In this document: piece by piece, positions 9,596 through 19,121 of the stretch
Layout of the letters: each line of letters opens with the position of its first letter
Position numbering within the stretch: the first letter of the stretch is position 1
Assembly: GCF_900109525.1 (NCBI RefSeq)
Contig: NZ_FOAN01000005.1
Location: forward strand, 62,001 to 126,000
Length of the DNA: 64,000 nt
Origin: Allobosea lupini
GTDB lineage: Bacteria; Pseudomonadota; Alphaproteobacteria; Rhizobiales; Beijerinckiaceae
Direction: 5' to 3'
The notes under the pieces: generated by a model
Databases searched by the model: none
What the model saw: only the letters and a program-made list of their open reading frames with translations
What the model was told of the DNA's origin: nothing
Program-made: the position numbers and the translations under genes

Positions 9596-11278
9596 ATGGC
9601 CACCCTGCGCACCATCTCGAGCCAGATACTTGCCGCGATAGCACTTCTCGTCATCGCCGCCGCCCTCGCCATCGGCCTCGGCGTCCATAGCCTCAGCCGC
9701 TATGCCACGATGACCAACGAGATGCAGTCGGTCACGCATCGCTCTGCCATCGCCGAGCGGATCAATGGGCTGGTGAACGCCGTCGTCATGGAATCGCGCG
9801 GCATTTACATGAGCGAGGGCGCCATAGGAGCAGAGCGTTTCGCCCCACCGCTCCTGCAAGGCCTCACCGAGATCGAACTGCTGATGGCCGAATGGAAGCC
9901 GCTGATCGAGGCGCAGGAACGGGCTGACTTCGAACTCCTCGAAGCGCGTGTCCGGGAATTCATCCAGTTCCGTCGTGAGATCGTTCGGCTCGGGCGCCAG
10001 GGCGCCACGATGGCGGCGCGTGCAGCCGGAAACGACGACGCCAATCGCGACAATCGCAAAGCGCTCAATGAGACGTTGAAGCGCATTGCCGGCAGCTATG
10101 ACAGCCGCAGCGCCGCGCTCGATGCCAGGCTCGAAGCGATGCAGCGCGACAGCGTCAACCTGCAGATCGGCGTCGGCGTTCTTTCGATCGTCGTCGGCCT
10201 CGGCCTCGCGCTCCTCGTCGTGCATCGCCGTGTTTCGCATCCGCTGCGCAGGCTTGCGACGACGATGCATAGCTTGGCGGCAGCCGAACTCGTCCCGAAT
10301 GTCCCGCTCGTGCACCGCCAGGACGAGATCGGCGCCATGGCTCGCTCGGTCGAGGTCTTCCGCGAAAATGCTCAGGCTCGAGAAGCTCTCGAGGTTGCAG
10401 CCGCTCGAGAGGACGCCGGGCGCACGGCGCGCCAGCAGCGGATCGCCGAGATCGTTGCGGCCTTCGATGCGCGCCTCGCCGACGCGCTGGAGACGGTCGA
10501 GACCGGCGCCCACACGCTGGAGGGTGCGGCAAGAGCGGTGAGCGAGATCGCCAGCGCCCGCACCATGCAGATCGACGGGGCGCAGAACGCCTCGCAGGAT
10601 GCCTCCGACCGGGTCCAGCATGTCGCCGTCGCGGCTGAGGAACTGTCCAACTCGATCGCCGAGATCGCCGACCGTGTGACGCGTGCGAGCACCATAGTCA
10701 GCAGTGCTGCGCGGGACGCCCAGGGAGTGAGCCGGCGCGTCGATGGTCTCGCACAGGCCTCCGAACGCATCGTCAGCGTCATCGACCTGATCCGCGACAT
10801 CGCCGAGCAAACCAATCTCCTCGCGCTCAACGCGACGATCGAGGCTGCCCGCGCCGGCGAGACCGGGCGCGGCTTTGCCGTCGTCGCCGCCGAGGTCAAG
10901 ACCCTGGCGAGCCGGACAGCCGAGGCGACGAACGGTATCGCCAGCCAGATCGAGGCCTTCCGGGGCGAGGCCCGGGATGCCGTCGCAGCGATCGGCGCCA
11001 TCGCCGCGACGATCACGGACGTCTCGCAGCACACCGGCGCCATCGCCGCCGCGACCGAGCAGCAGAAGAGCACGACCTCGGAAATCGCCCGCAACGCCCA
11101 GGCGACCGCGGACGGGGCCGCGACCGCGGCGCTGGCGCTGGGCAGCCTTGCCGCAGCCTCCGGCGAGGCGACGAGCGCCGCCTCGGATACGCTGCGCACC
11201 GCCGAGAACCTGGCGCGCGAGGCGGAGGCGCTGCGCGGCGCCGTCGCGACCTTCTTCAGCCAGATCAAGGCAGCCTGA
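9596..11278 (+). CDS. Methyl-accepting chemotaxis protein
   Basis: A 560-residue inner-membrane chemoreceptor. It has TM1 at about residues 9-33 ([20 protein letters not shown]), a periplasmic four-helix ligand domain, and TM2 near 190-210 ([17 protein letters not shown]). A HAMP domain ([20 protein letters not shown]) follows. The cytoplasmic signalling hairpin contains [20 protein letters not shown], which docks CheA/CheW. Ala-rich methylation helices flank the tip. The ligand is unknown and no che genes are near. The ATG at 9596 starts just before the first membrane helix; an ATG at 9533 would add 21 unlikely residues. Confidence 0.92.
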   Translation: MATLRTISSQILAAIALLVIAAALAIGLGVHSLSRYATMTNEMQSVTHRSAIAERINGLVNAVVMESRGIYMSEGAIGAERFAPPLLQGLTEIELLMAEWKPLIEAQERADFELLEARVREFIQFRREIVRLGRQGATMAARAAGNDDANRDNRKALNETLKRIAGSYDSRSAALDARLEAMQRDSVNLQIGVGVLSIVVGLGLALLVVHRRVSHPLRRLATTMHSLAAAELVPNVPLVHRQDEIGAMARSVEVFRENAQAREALEVAAAREDAGRTARQQRIAEIVAAFDARLADALETVETGAHTLEGAARAVSEIASARTMQIDGAQNASQDASDRVQHVAVAAEELSNSIAEIADRVTRASTIVSSAARDAQGVSRRVDGLAQASERIVSVIDLIRDIAEQTNLLALNATIEAARAGETGRGFAVVAAEVKTLASRTAEATNGIASQIEAFRGEARDAVAAIGAIAATITDVSQHTGAIAAATEQQKSTTSEIARNAQATADGAATAALALGSLAAASGEATSAASDTLRTAENLAREAEALRGAVATFFSQIKAA

Positions 11279-11294
11279 CGCGGCTGCCGGATCG

Positions 11295-12058
11295 TCAGTT
11301 CTTAAGCCGGTAGCCGGTCTTGAAGATCCAGGCGATCACGGCGATGCAGGCGGCGAGGAAAACCAGCGTCATGGCGAGGCTGACCGCGATCCCGACATCG
11401 GCCGTGCCGTTGAAGCTCCAGCGGAAGCCGCTGATCAGATAGACGACCGGATTGACCAGCGTCACCGCCCGCCAGAACGGCGGCAGCATGTCGATCGAGT
11501 AGAACGAGCCGCCTAGGAAGGTCAGCGGCGTGATGACGAGCAGCGGAATCGCCTGCAGCTTCTCGAAGCCATCCGCCCAGACGCCGATGATGAAGCCGAA
11601 CAGGCTGAAGGTCGTAGCCGTCAGGATCAGGAAGAGCAGCATCCAGACGGGATGGGCGATCTTCAGCGGCACGAACAGGAAGGCGGTGGCGAGGATGAGC
11701 AGACCGAGCACGACCGACTTCGTCGCCGCCGCCGCCACATAGGCGAAGACCGCCTCCCACCAGGCGATCGGCGCGGAGAGCAGTTCGAAGATCGTACCGA
11801 CGAACTTCGGGAAATAGATCGCGAAGGAGGCGTTGGCGATGCTCTGCGTCAGCAGCGAGAGCATGATCAGGCCGGGCACGATGAAGGCGCCATAGGGCAC
11901 GCCGTCGATCGCCTGCATATGTGAGCCGATCGCCGCGCCGAAAACGACAAAATAGAGCGAGGTCGAGATCACCGGCGAGAGCACGCTCTGCAGCGGCGTG
12001 CGCCAGGTGCGGGCCATCTCGAAGCGGTAGATCGCCTTGATCGCGTGGAAATTGACGC

Positions 12059-12062
<4 letters not shown>
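11295..12062 (-). CDS. ABC-2 type transporter permease
   Basis: A 255-residue integral membrane protein with six predicted helices, of the ABC-2 exporter class (NodJ/YadH-like; [14 protein letters not shown] and [14 protein letters not shown] are typical). It pairs with the ATPase whose stop overlaps its start by 4 bp (ATGA). The half-transporter pair would act as a dimeric exporter. The cargo cannot be deduced. The gene is convergent with the chemoreceptor, 16 bp apart. Confidence 0.9.
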
Positions 12063-12985
<923 letters not shown>

Positions 12986-13073
12986 GGGCGAACGCTATAC
13001 TCGCAGCACGGCAGAGGGGGATAGCGGAATGCTGCCGTTTCGCCCTGCCGGCACGACATCCCGCGAAACAAGA

Positions 13074-13095
13074 ATGGCCGGGCAAGCCCGGCCAT
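13074..13095 (-). terminator. Hairpin terminator behind the microprotein gene
   Basis: A perfect stem, ATGGCCGGGC (13074-13083) and GCCCGGCCAT (13086-13095), with a 2-base gap. Read leftward it is followed by TCTTGTTTC, which is moderately T-rich. It sits 25 bp after the stop of the 24-residue gene and suggests a separate short transcript. Confidence 0.55.
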
Positions 13096-13119
13096 AGCAA
13101 GTCCTTCTACCAGATCCTG

Positions 13120-13194
13120 TCAGCGCATGAAGAACCAGAGCAGGATGATGATCGGGATCGGAACGCCCACCAGCCACAGAATGATCGAACGCAT
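13120..13194 (-). CDS. 24-residue hydrophobic membrane microprotein
   Basis: An ATG at 13194 opens a 24-codon frame whose product is almost entirely one membrane helix: MRSIILWLVGV, PIPI, IILLWFFMR, then TGA. AAGGGGG lies 8 bases upstream of the ATG, one of the best ribosome-binding sites in this region, and a hairpin follows the stop. Very similar short Arg-Ser-Ile..PIPI proteins are, to my recollection, common and multicopy in Rhizobiales, where they carry no function. It is independent of its neighbours and lies between two leftward genes. The coding call rests on the ribosome site, composition and remembered family. Confidence 0.7.
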   Translation of the reverse strand: MRSIILWLVGVPIPIIILLWFFMR

Positions 13195-13280
13195 CGACGC
13201 TACCCCCTTGATTGCCATCGGATCAGGATGACGGGACAACGTCGCGGACAGGCCGGCGGTTCCACCGCCCGCCATCGATC

Positions 13281-13781
13281 TCATTTGTAGGCGATGCTGT
13301 CGATGATCGCCGACATCGCCGCGTCATGCGTCCTATGGCCCTCGAGCGAGGCCCAATAGGTCATCATGATGATCTTGCCGCTCGCCACGTTCGGATTGAT
13401 CGCGATGTAGCGGATCAGCGACTCGCCATCCTTGCTCTTGGCCTTGAGCTCGGTGAACGACCACGCCTTGCCTTTCACCTCCTGCTTCACCGTGTCGGAG
13501 GCGCCGGTGATGGTGACGCCTTCCTTCTCGAAATAGACGTTGTGCTCTTTCTGCAGCGTGTCGAGCTCGGCGGGCGCCACCAGCTCGAACCAGAGATAGA
13601 TCTCCTCGTCCGGCGTCCTGATCTCGACGCCGCGCTTGATCTTCGCCGTGGTCCAGGCGTCCGGCACGGTGACGACCGCGATCGGATCGGCATCGGTGAT
13701 CTGCAGCGCCCCGGCAACGGCCGGCGAGCCGCTGAAGCCGGCGAGCGCCAAGGCCAGCGCACAGACGATCTTCCGCAACAT
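13281..13781 (-). CDS. Secreted hypothetical protein
   Basis: A 166-residue protein with a clear Sec signal peptide (MLRKIVCALALALAG, cleavage near AVAGA, residue 23). The mature part contains TVPDAWTTAKIKRGVEIRTP and EIYLWFELVAP, and ends TYWASLEGHRTHDAAMSAII. It may be a small mixed alpha/beta periplasmic domain. No family function is recognised. ATG at 13781 is chosen because GGAGG sits 5 bases upstream and the signal peptide begins there. It has its own gene unit upstream of the microprotein, with 86 bp between them. Confidence 0.8.
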   Translation of the reverse strand: MLRKIVCALALALAGFSGSPAVAGALQITDADPIAVVTVPDAWTTAKIKRGVEIRTPDEEIYLWFELVAPAELDTLQKEHNVYFEKEGVTITGASDTVKQEVKGKAWSFTELKAKSKDGESLIRYIAINPNVASGKIIMMTYWASLEGHRTHDAAMSAIIDSIAYK

Positions 13782-13893
13782 GAATGTCCTCCCCCGGGAT
13801 CGGCCGGGTCCCGCGCCCGTGCGCGCGCCGTGATCCGCCGGGCGCGAGGGTGTGCCACAGCCCGCGGCGATGACAAGGCTGGGTAGCCGCAAT

Positions 13894-14520
13894 TCAGGCG
13901 AGTTCGGCAGCGCTCGGATGCCAGAGAAGTTGATAGCCGTTCACAAGCGCGGCCAGAGATGTCGGCGGGGTGACGACGGCGACCGAACCGGACGGACGCG
14001 GCCGGCGCGCGACATAACCTGAGGGCGACCAGAGCAGGGTCTTGTCGCCGCGCACGGCCAGGAACTCGCCCTCGGGCATGGCGATCATCGCGCCATCCGG
14101 CAGGCTTTCCGCCGCCAGCCGATGCAGGCGCTTCCCGCGGCCCGTCCGGCGCTCGCGATCGAGCCGCTCGTCAATCGCAGGGAAGAGCGGCACTTCGGGA
14201 AGCCCGAGTCCTGCGACCAGCGCGGCCCGGTAGGCATGCGCATCGCTGCGTCGGCATTCGACGCAGGGACGGTGCCCTGCGGCGAGCGCAGTCACCTCGT
14301 CGCAGAAGAACAGCTCGGTGTAGTAGCGGCCCCAGACATCACGCTGCCGGCCCTTGAAGGAAAGCACGCAGCAGATCCATTGCTTCGTCGCGAACAGCCG
14401 CGTCGGCAATGCCTTCGTCGCCGGATCATGGAACTTGCCGCCGCGATTGCCGAACAGGAGGCCCCGCGCCGGATCGGCGAAGAGCGAGCCATCGGGGCGA
14501 ACGCGATTGGGCAGTGGCAT
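13894..14520 (-). CDS. Conserved hypothetical protein with Ada-like zinc motif
   Basis: A 208-residue cytoplasmic protein. Residues ~70-95 read FFCDEVTALAAGHRPCVECRR. This resembles the zinc-binding module of the Ada methyl-phosphotriester repair domain, where FxxxxxAxAAGFRPCxRC is typical. An upstream Cys pair (WICCVLSF, about residue 49-52) could supply the other ligands. The rest (LPEVPLFPAIDERLDRERR, FLAVRGDKTLLWSPSGYVARR) is unassigned. No methyltransferase or HTH is present. The zinc role is an inference from the motif; the protein could simply be a homologue of uncharacterised families. Confidence 0.7.
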   Translation of the reverse strand: MPLPNRVRPDGSLFADPARGLLFGNRGGKFHDPATKALPTRLFATKQWICCVLSFKGRQRDVWGRYYTELFFCDEVTALAAGHRPCVECRRSDAHAYRAALVAGLGLPEVPLFPAIDERLDRERRTGRGKRLHRLAAESLPDGAMIAMPEGEFLAVRGDKTLLWSPSGYVARRPRPSGSVAVVTPPTSLAALVNGYQLLWHPSAAELA

Positions 14521-14667
14521 GGGGCGAGCCTATGAAGCGGTGACGCCCGATCATGTCACCAGCCCACTGGCCTTGCGACACCGTGCCGGACTCGCAGCTC
14601 ATCATGCTTTCCGGCAAGCTCCCTGAGCGGAAGAAGCCGAAGGGCGCACGCAAAGGGGCAGGACAGC

Positions 14668-15963
14668 ATGGACGGGATCACCGAAAACGGCACGCCGCCG
14701 CTGGTCGCACATCCGTCGCGCGGCGCCATCCTCGGCGAGATCCACGCCCGCCCCTTCGCCCCGCTTTCGACCCCGCAGCGGCTCCTGCACTTCGCCTTCA
14801 TGACCGACCAGGCGCAGGCCGCCGCAGATCGCGAGGCCCTCGCCCGCTTCTGCGCCGAGCGTGGCGTGGCCGGCCCGGCGGAGGGGGCCAAGCATCACCG
14901 CACCAGGCTCGGCGAAACAAGCCTTCGCTGGGAGCAGCACAGCGAGTTCACCACCTATACTTGGGAACTGTCCTCCCCCGGTTCGGCGCCCTTCCTGCCG
15001 GCGACCACCATCCTGCCGCACGGCATGCATGCGTTGCCCCAGCCGGGGCCGCACCTGGCGTCGATCGACCTGCATCTGCTGCCGGAACGGGCGGCGTCCG
15101 AGCTTGACGCGGTGTTCGATGCGGCCAGCCTCGCCGCGTCGCTGGTCGATGGCGAGGCGGCGATCGCCGCGACCGATTTCCGCGCCGGCGCCGACGGCTT
15201 CGTGCGCATCCTCGTGCTCGACCGGGCCTTGACCCCGGCCAAGGCCGGCGCACTGGCGCAGCGGCTGCTCGAGGTCGAGACCTATCGCGTGCTTGCCCTG
15301 CTCGGCCTGCCGGAGGCCCACCGCCTCGCCCCCTCAGTGCGCCGCACCGAAGAGGTGCTGGTGCGCATTGCCGGCACGATGACGCTGACCGATGGGCTCG
15401 CCGCCGACAATGCCCTGCTCGACGAGATGACCGCGATCGCCGCGACGATGGAATCGGAAGCCGCGTCCTCGAATTACCGTTTCGGCGCCAGCCGCGCCTA
15501 TGACAGCATCGTCGGCCAGCGCCTGGAAGCGATCGACGAGGCGCCTTATGGCGGCTGGCCGACCCTTGCCGCCTTCCTGTCGCGGCGCATGGCCCCGGCG
15601 ATGCGCACCTGCCAGATGCTGCAGCAGCGCCAGCTCGACCTGTCGCGCCGGCTCGCCCGCGCCGCCAACCTGCTGCGCACGCGCGTCGACGTCGCGCTCG
15701 AACAGCAGAACCGCGACCTGCTTTCGGCGATGAACGACCGCACCCGGCTGCAATTGCGGCTGCAACAAACTGTCGAGGGGCTCTCGGTCGCGGCGATCGG
15801 CTACTACGTCGTCAGCCTGTTCGGCTATCTCGCCAAGGGCGCCAAGGATGCCGGCTACCTGCCGATCGATGTCGGCATCGCGACCGCGCTGTTCGTGCCT
15901 GTCGCGATCCTCGGCGTCTGGCTGATGGTCCGCCGCATCCGGCACGGCCACCGCGACGGCTAG
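14668..15963 (+). CDS. DUF3422 family membrane protein
   Basis: A 431-residue protein of the DUF3422 family, widespread in Rhizobiales and of unknown function. The N-terminal domain has the family signature HPSRGAILGEIHARPF. The middle is long and helical, with coiled-coil character around residues 290-360 (LQQRQLDLSRRLARAANLLR). The C-terminus has two membrane helices (VAAIGYYVVSLFGYLAKG and GIATALFVPVAILGVWLMV) with a basic tail. It is therefore anchored by its C-terminus with most of the protein in the cytoplasm. GGCAGGA precedes the ATG. It is transcribed alone. Confidence 0.9.
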   Translation: MDGITENGTPPLVAHPSRGAILGEIHARPFAPLSTPQRLLHFAFMTDQAQAAADREALARFCAERGVAGPAEGAKHHRTRLGETSLRWEQHSEFTTYTWELSSPGSAPFLPATTILPHGMHALPQPGPHLASIDLHLLPERAASELDAVFDAASLAASLVDGEAAIAATDFRAGADGFVRILVLDRALTPAKAGALAQRLLEVETYRVLALLGLPEAHRLAPSVRRTEEVLVRIAGTMTLTDGLAADNALLDEMTAIAATMESEAASSNYRFGASRAYDSIVGQRLEAIDEAPYGGWPTLAAFLSRRMAPAMRTCQMLQQRQLDLSRRLARAANLLRTRVDVALEQQNRDLLSAMNDRTRLQLRLQQTVEGLSVAAIGYYVVSLFGYLAKGAKDAGYLPIDVGIATALFVPVAILGVWLMVRRIRHGHRDG

Positions 15964-16074
15964 AGCATGTTCCGCAAAAGTGGACACCACTTTTGCGATG
16001 AGAACATGCTCAACTTTTTGGTCTTGCGCGAATTCTTTTCGTTCGACCTATCCCGGTCGAACGGAAAGCGCGCT
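15964..16074. repeat. Two adjacent palindromic repeats (including family E copy 2)
   Basis: The left part (15964-16010) is a nested palindrome: AGCATGTTC and CGCAAAAGTGG are mirrored by CCACTTTTGCG and GAACATGCT. The right part (16026-16074) is the family E element, GCGCGAATTC...CGTTCG...CGAACGGAAAGCGCGC, the reverse of 2941-2990. Together they fill the gap between two convergent genes and could also stop transcription. Confidence 0.75.
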
Positions 16075-16630
16075 AGCGCTGCACGATGACCTTGGTGCCC
16101 GGCCTGACGCGGTCATAGAGATCCGTCACGTCGCGATTGGTCATCCTGATACAGCCGGACGAGACCGCGGCGCCGATCGTGTCGGGCTCGTTCGAGCCAT
16201 GGATGCGGTAGAGGCTCGAGCCCAGATAGATCGCCCGCGCGCCGAGCGGGTTCTCCATCCCGCCTTCCATGTAGCGCGGCAGGTCGGGCCGGCGCTTCAG
16301 CATCGCGGCAGGCGGGCGCCAATCCGGCCATTCGCGCTTGCGCGTGACGGTCTTGGTGCCCGACCAGCTGAAGCCCTGCCGGCCGACGCCGACGCCATAG
16401 CGGATCGCCTGCCCTTGCCCGAGCACGTAGTAGAGCCGCCTCTGGCTGGTCGAGACCACGACCGTGCCGGGCGCCTGCTTGCCGCTCCAGGGCACGACCT
16501 GGCGCGGCACCGGCTGTTCGCTGAAAATGTTGAGGAAGTCCGCAACCCCGCGGCTGAACGCGTTCGAATAGGCGAAGGCCGGTGCGCAGAAAGCGAGACT
16601 GGTGACGATAAGAAAAATGGCGCGCAGCAT
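16073..16630 (-). CDS. L,D-transpeptidase (ErfK/YbiS/YcfS/YnhG family)
   Basis: A 185-residue periplasmic enzyme that makes 3-3 peptidoglycan cross-links or attaches proteins to peptidoglycan. A Sec signal peptide (FLIVTSLAFCAPAFA) is followed by a YkuD domain with IHGSNEPDTIGAAVSSGCIRM: the His of HGS and the Cys of SSGCIRM form the catalytic set. ARAIYLGSSLYRIHG is also typical. AGGGA lies 5 bases before the ATG. It is one of several expected paralogues in Rhizobiales, where L,D-cross-links dominate. Confidence 0.93.
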   Translation of the reverse strand: MLRAIFLIVTSLAFCAPAFAYSNAFSRGVADFLNIFSEQPVPRQVVPWSGKQAPGTVVVSTSQRRLYYVLGQGQAIRYGVGVGRQGFSWSGTKTVTRKREWPDWRPPAAMLKRRPDLPRYMEGGMENPLGARAIYLGSSLYRIHGSNEPDTIGAAVSSGCIRMTNRDVTDLYDRVRPGTKVIVQR

Positions 16631-16695
16631 GATGATCCCTGCAACGCCCCCCGCCGGGATTTAACCGGAAGAGGCAAAGCAGGGTCAACCCCGGA

Positions 16696-17931
16696 TCACC
16701 CCCGCAGGCCGGCGGTGATCGAGCCGCGATAGGACAGCGCCGCCGGAATGAGCGCCGCCAGCGAGCCGAGCAGCAGGATCAGCCCGACCTGGGCGAGCTC
16801 CGCGGACCCCAGCGCGAAGGAGAGCCGCAGGCCCGTCTGCGCCTCGAACAGGCCGGAGACTGCAAGCGTAGCGGCGGCGCCAAGCCCCAAGCCGACAAGG
16901 CAACCGGCCGCGACCAGCCCGGCCATGCCGATCCAGACCACCAGCAGCACGTAGGCCGGCGGCGCCCCGAGCGCGCGCAGCACAGCATAACGCCGCCGCC
17001 TCAATCCCGTCACCGCGACGAGCAGCAGGAAGATCGCCGCCAAGATCAGCACGGCGTTGAGCACGGAGGCGACGCTGAGCACCTGCCCGACATCGCCGAG
17101 CGTGCGATAGAGCCCGACCAGCACCTCGGCCGGAAAGAAGGCCATGGTGCCGCCCTGACGATAGCGCGCTCTGAGCGCATAGGCGTCGGCAACCGCCTTC
17201 GGCTTCACCACCAGCGCCGGCACGCCGGGAATGCGCTGGCCGTCGAAGGGCGGGCCGAGCGCGGCGCCCTCGCCGGCATGGCCGTTGCCGAGCCCATGCA
17301 CCTCCCAGACGCTCTCGACCGGCACCAGGATCGCCCGGTCGAAGGGTGAGCCCAGTCGCGGCAGGCGGCCGACCGCGACATAGGCATGGCCCTCATGGCG
17401 ATGGCTCGCCTCTTCCGCGTCGGCGACTCCGCGCCTCGGCCAATGCCCGGCGATGGCATGCGAGGGCTCGATCTTGTCGCCGAGCCCGTAGGTGACGTCG
17501 GCGCCGAGCACGGCCTCGCCCTCGCGGGAGAACAGCCGGCCTTCGCTCGGTTGCACGCGCCCCCAGCGGCCGGCGAATGCGAGCGTGGTGCCGATCACCG
17601 GATGGCCGCGGGCGATGTCGCCGAAGGCGAGCGGCGCCACTGCAGCGACACGCGGGTCGCGAACGAGTTCGTTGAGCAGGCGCCCATCGACCAATGGCAG
17701 CGCCTCCGGCTGGAGATAGATCGCCGACATCACGAGTTGGGTCTGGCTGCCGGGTGCGCCGATCAACAGGTCGAAATCATCAGCGGCGCGGGCCGAGGCC
17801 TGGCGCAGCGCCCGCTCCTGCGCACCGATGGCGACGCCGATCGCCACCGCCAGCGCGACCAGCGCCACGATCGCCGCCGCCGTCCAGCGCAACGCCCTGA
17901 GGTCGGCGATGATCATCGGCAGCGGGTTCAC
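16696..17931 (-). CDS. FtsX/MacB-type ABC permease, last gene of putative Zur operon
   Basis: A 411-residue permease of the LolC/E-MacB (FtsX domain) type. It has an N-terminal membrane helix (AAAIVALVALAVAIGVAIG), a long periplasmic domain (about 30-260), and three C-terminal helices including LRRRRYAVLRALGAPPAYVL, a family hallmark. The GTG start overlaps the ATPase stop by 4 bp (GTGA). Such pairs usually move lipoproteins or periplasmic cargo by mechanotransmission rather than import solutes. The context with alkaline phosphatase and a zinc-responsive palindrome suggests a role in metal limitation, which is inference. Confidence 0.88.
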   Translation of the reverse strand: MNPLPMIIADLRALRWTAAAIVALVALAVAIGVAIGAQERALRQASARAADDFDLLIGAPGSQTQLVMSAIYLQPEALPLVDGRLLNELVRDPRVAAVAPLAFGDIARGHPVIGTTLAFAGRWGRVQPSEGRLFSREGEAVLGADVTYGLGDKIEPSHAIAGHWPRRGVADAEEASHRHEGHAYVAVGRLPRLGSPFDRAILVPVESVWEVHGLGNGHAGEGAALGPPFDGQRIPGVPALVVKPKAVADAYALRARYRQGGTMAFFPAEVLVGLYRTLGDVGQVLSVASVLNAVLILAAIFLLLVAVTGLRRRRYAVLRALGAPPAYVLLVVWIGMAGLVAAGCLVGLGLGAAATLAVSGLFEAQTGLRLSFALGSAELAQVGLILLLGSLAALIPAALSYRGSITAGLRG

Positions 17932-18653
17932 GCCGCCGCCTTCAGTTGGAACGGGCCATCGCCAATCATCCCGACCTGCTGCATCCGCGCCAGCAGCACA
18001 GGATCATGCGAGGCGCAGAGCAGTGTCGCGCCGCTTTCTTTGGCGACCTCGACCAGCAGGGATCCAACCTCCGCCGCATGCACCGGATCGAGGCTTGCCG
18101 TCGGCTCGTCGGCCAGGATCAGGGCCGGCGCATTGAACAGGGCCCGCGCGATCGCGACACGCTGCTGCTCGCCGCGCGAGAGTACGGCGGCGCGCCGGCG
18201 CAGATCAGTCAGCCCCATACGCCCGGCGAGAGTGGTGGCACGCGCTTCCTGCTCGCTCGTCTGCCGCCAGCCCGAGAAACTCGCGGGCAGAGTGATGTTG
18301 GCGAGCACGTCGAGCTCGGGCACGAGATGAAAATCCTGGAAGACGAAGCCGACCGTGTCGCGCCGCCAGCGATCGCGCGCCGCACCGGGCATCGTGGAGA
18401 CCACGAGATCGCCCCAGCTGATGCTGCCGGCATCGGGCAGGAAGAACCCGGCAGCGAGATGCAGCAGCGAGGTCTTGCCGGAGCCGGACGGGCCGCGCAG
18501 GCCGATCAGCGCACCGGGCGGCACCACGAAATCAGAAACGTCGAGCACCCGGAAGAGCCGTCCGTCGCCATCGCGATGATCGACCTGGATGCCGGAGAAA
18601 TGCAGCGGCCGCACCCCGCCGCCTTGCCGCTCAGACACTGTGGAAGCCGGCAT
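17928..18653 (-). CDS. ABC transporter ATP-binding protein (LolD/MacB type)
   Basis: A 241-residue ATPase with Walker A GPSGSGKTSLLHLAAG, Q-loop FVFQDFHLVPEL, signature LSRGEQQRVAIARAL, Walker B LILADEPTASLD and SHDP switch His. It pairs with the FtsX-type permease downstream. The ATG at 18653 lies 23 bp inside the preceding gene. A GTG at 18614, with AAGGCGG upstream, is an alternative start. The third gene of the operon starting with alkaline phosphatase. Confidence 0.88.
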   Translation of the reverse strand: MPASTVSERQGGGVRPLHFSGIQVDHRDGDGRLFRVLDVSDFVVPPGALIGLRGPSGSGKTSLLHLAAGFFLPDAGSISWGDLVVSTMPGAARDRWRRDTVGFVFQDFHLVPELDVLANITLPASFSGWRQTSEQEARATTLAGRMGLTDLRRRAAVLSRGEQQRVAIARALFNAPALILADEPTASLDPVHAAEVGSLLVEVAKESGATLLCASHDPVLLARMQQVGMIGDGPFQLKAAA

Positions 18654-19101
18654 CGACCAGCCTGATCTGGCTGACGAAGCCGGTCTCGGCATCGGTCGAG
18701 GAGCCGATCTCGAGCCGGCCGCTGACCGCGACCTTCTGGCCGGCGCTGACCATCGGCGTCGCGGCGCGCATGAACACGACGACGATGTCGACCGGCCAGT
18801 CGGCGTCCGACTGGCAGAACGGGCAGATGGCGAGCGGCTCGCGCGTCAGCACGAAGAAATGGCTCTCCGGCTTCAGCGGCGGCGCCATGTAGCCGATCAT
18901 CCTGACCGGCTTGCCGCGCAGAAAGGTCGCCCGATCGGAGAACTGGAAGCCGAGCACGCCGAAGGATTTGTAGAGCCCGTCGAAGGTCAGCGTCTCCGCC
19001 TCGGCGGCAAGCGCAGGCAGCGAAACGGGCAACGCCGCAAGCCCCGTGAGGAGCCCGCGGCGGGACAGCGCCCTGAGCAGGTGCGGCCGATGCGGGATCA
19101 T
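18631..19101 (-). CDS. Tat-exported small protein, DUF3299-like (tentative)
   Basis: A 156-residue protein. The N-terminus LSRRGLLTGLAALPVSLPALA is a twin-arginine-type export signal. The mature part contains VRMIGYMAPPLKPESHFFVLTREPLAICPFCQ-DADWP, with a CPFC pair that could bind metal or be redox active. The GYM-P-FVL pattern reminds me of DUF3299 proteins, which in Pseudomonas sit beside an ABC ATPase and permease in a Zur-controlled cluster. Family assignment is from memory and uncertain. It lies 20 bp after alkaline phosphatase and overlaps the ATPase gene. Confidence 0.65.
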   Translation of the reverse strand: MIPHRPHLLRALSRRGLLTGLAALPVSLPALAAEAETLTFDGLYKSFGVLGFQFSDRATFLRGKPVRMIGYMAPPLKPESHFFVLTREPLAICPFCQSDADWPVDIVVVFMRAATPMVSAGQKVAVSGRLEIGSSTDAETGFVSQIRLVDAGFHSV

Positions 19102-19121
19102 GCGCCTGCTCCAGCTCTAGC

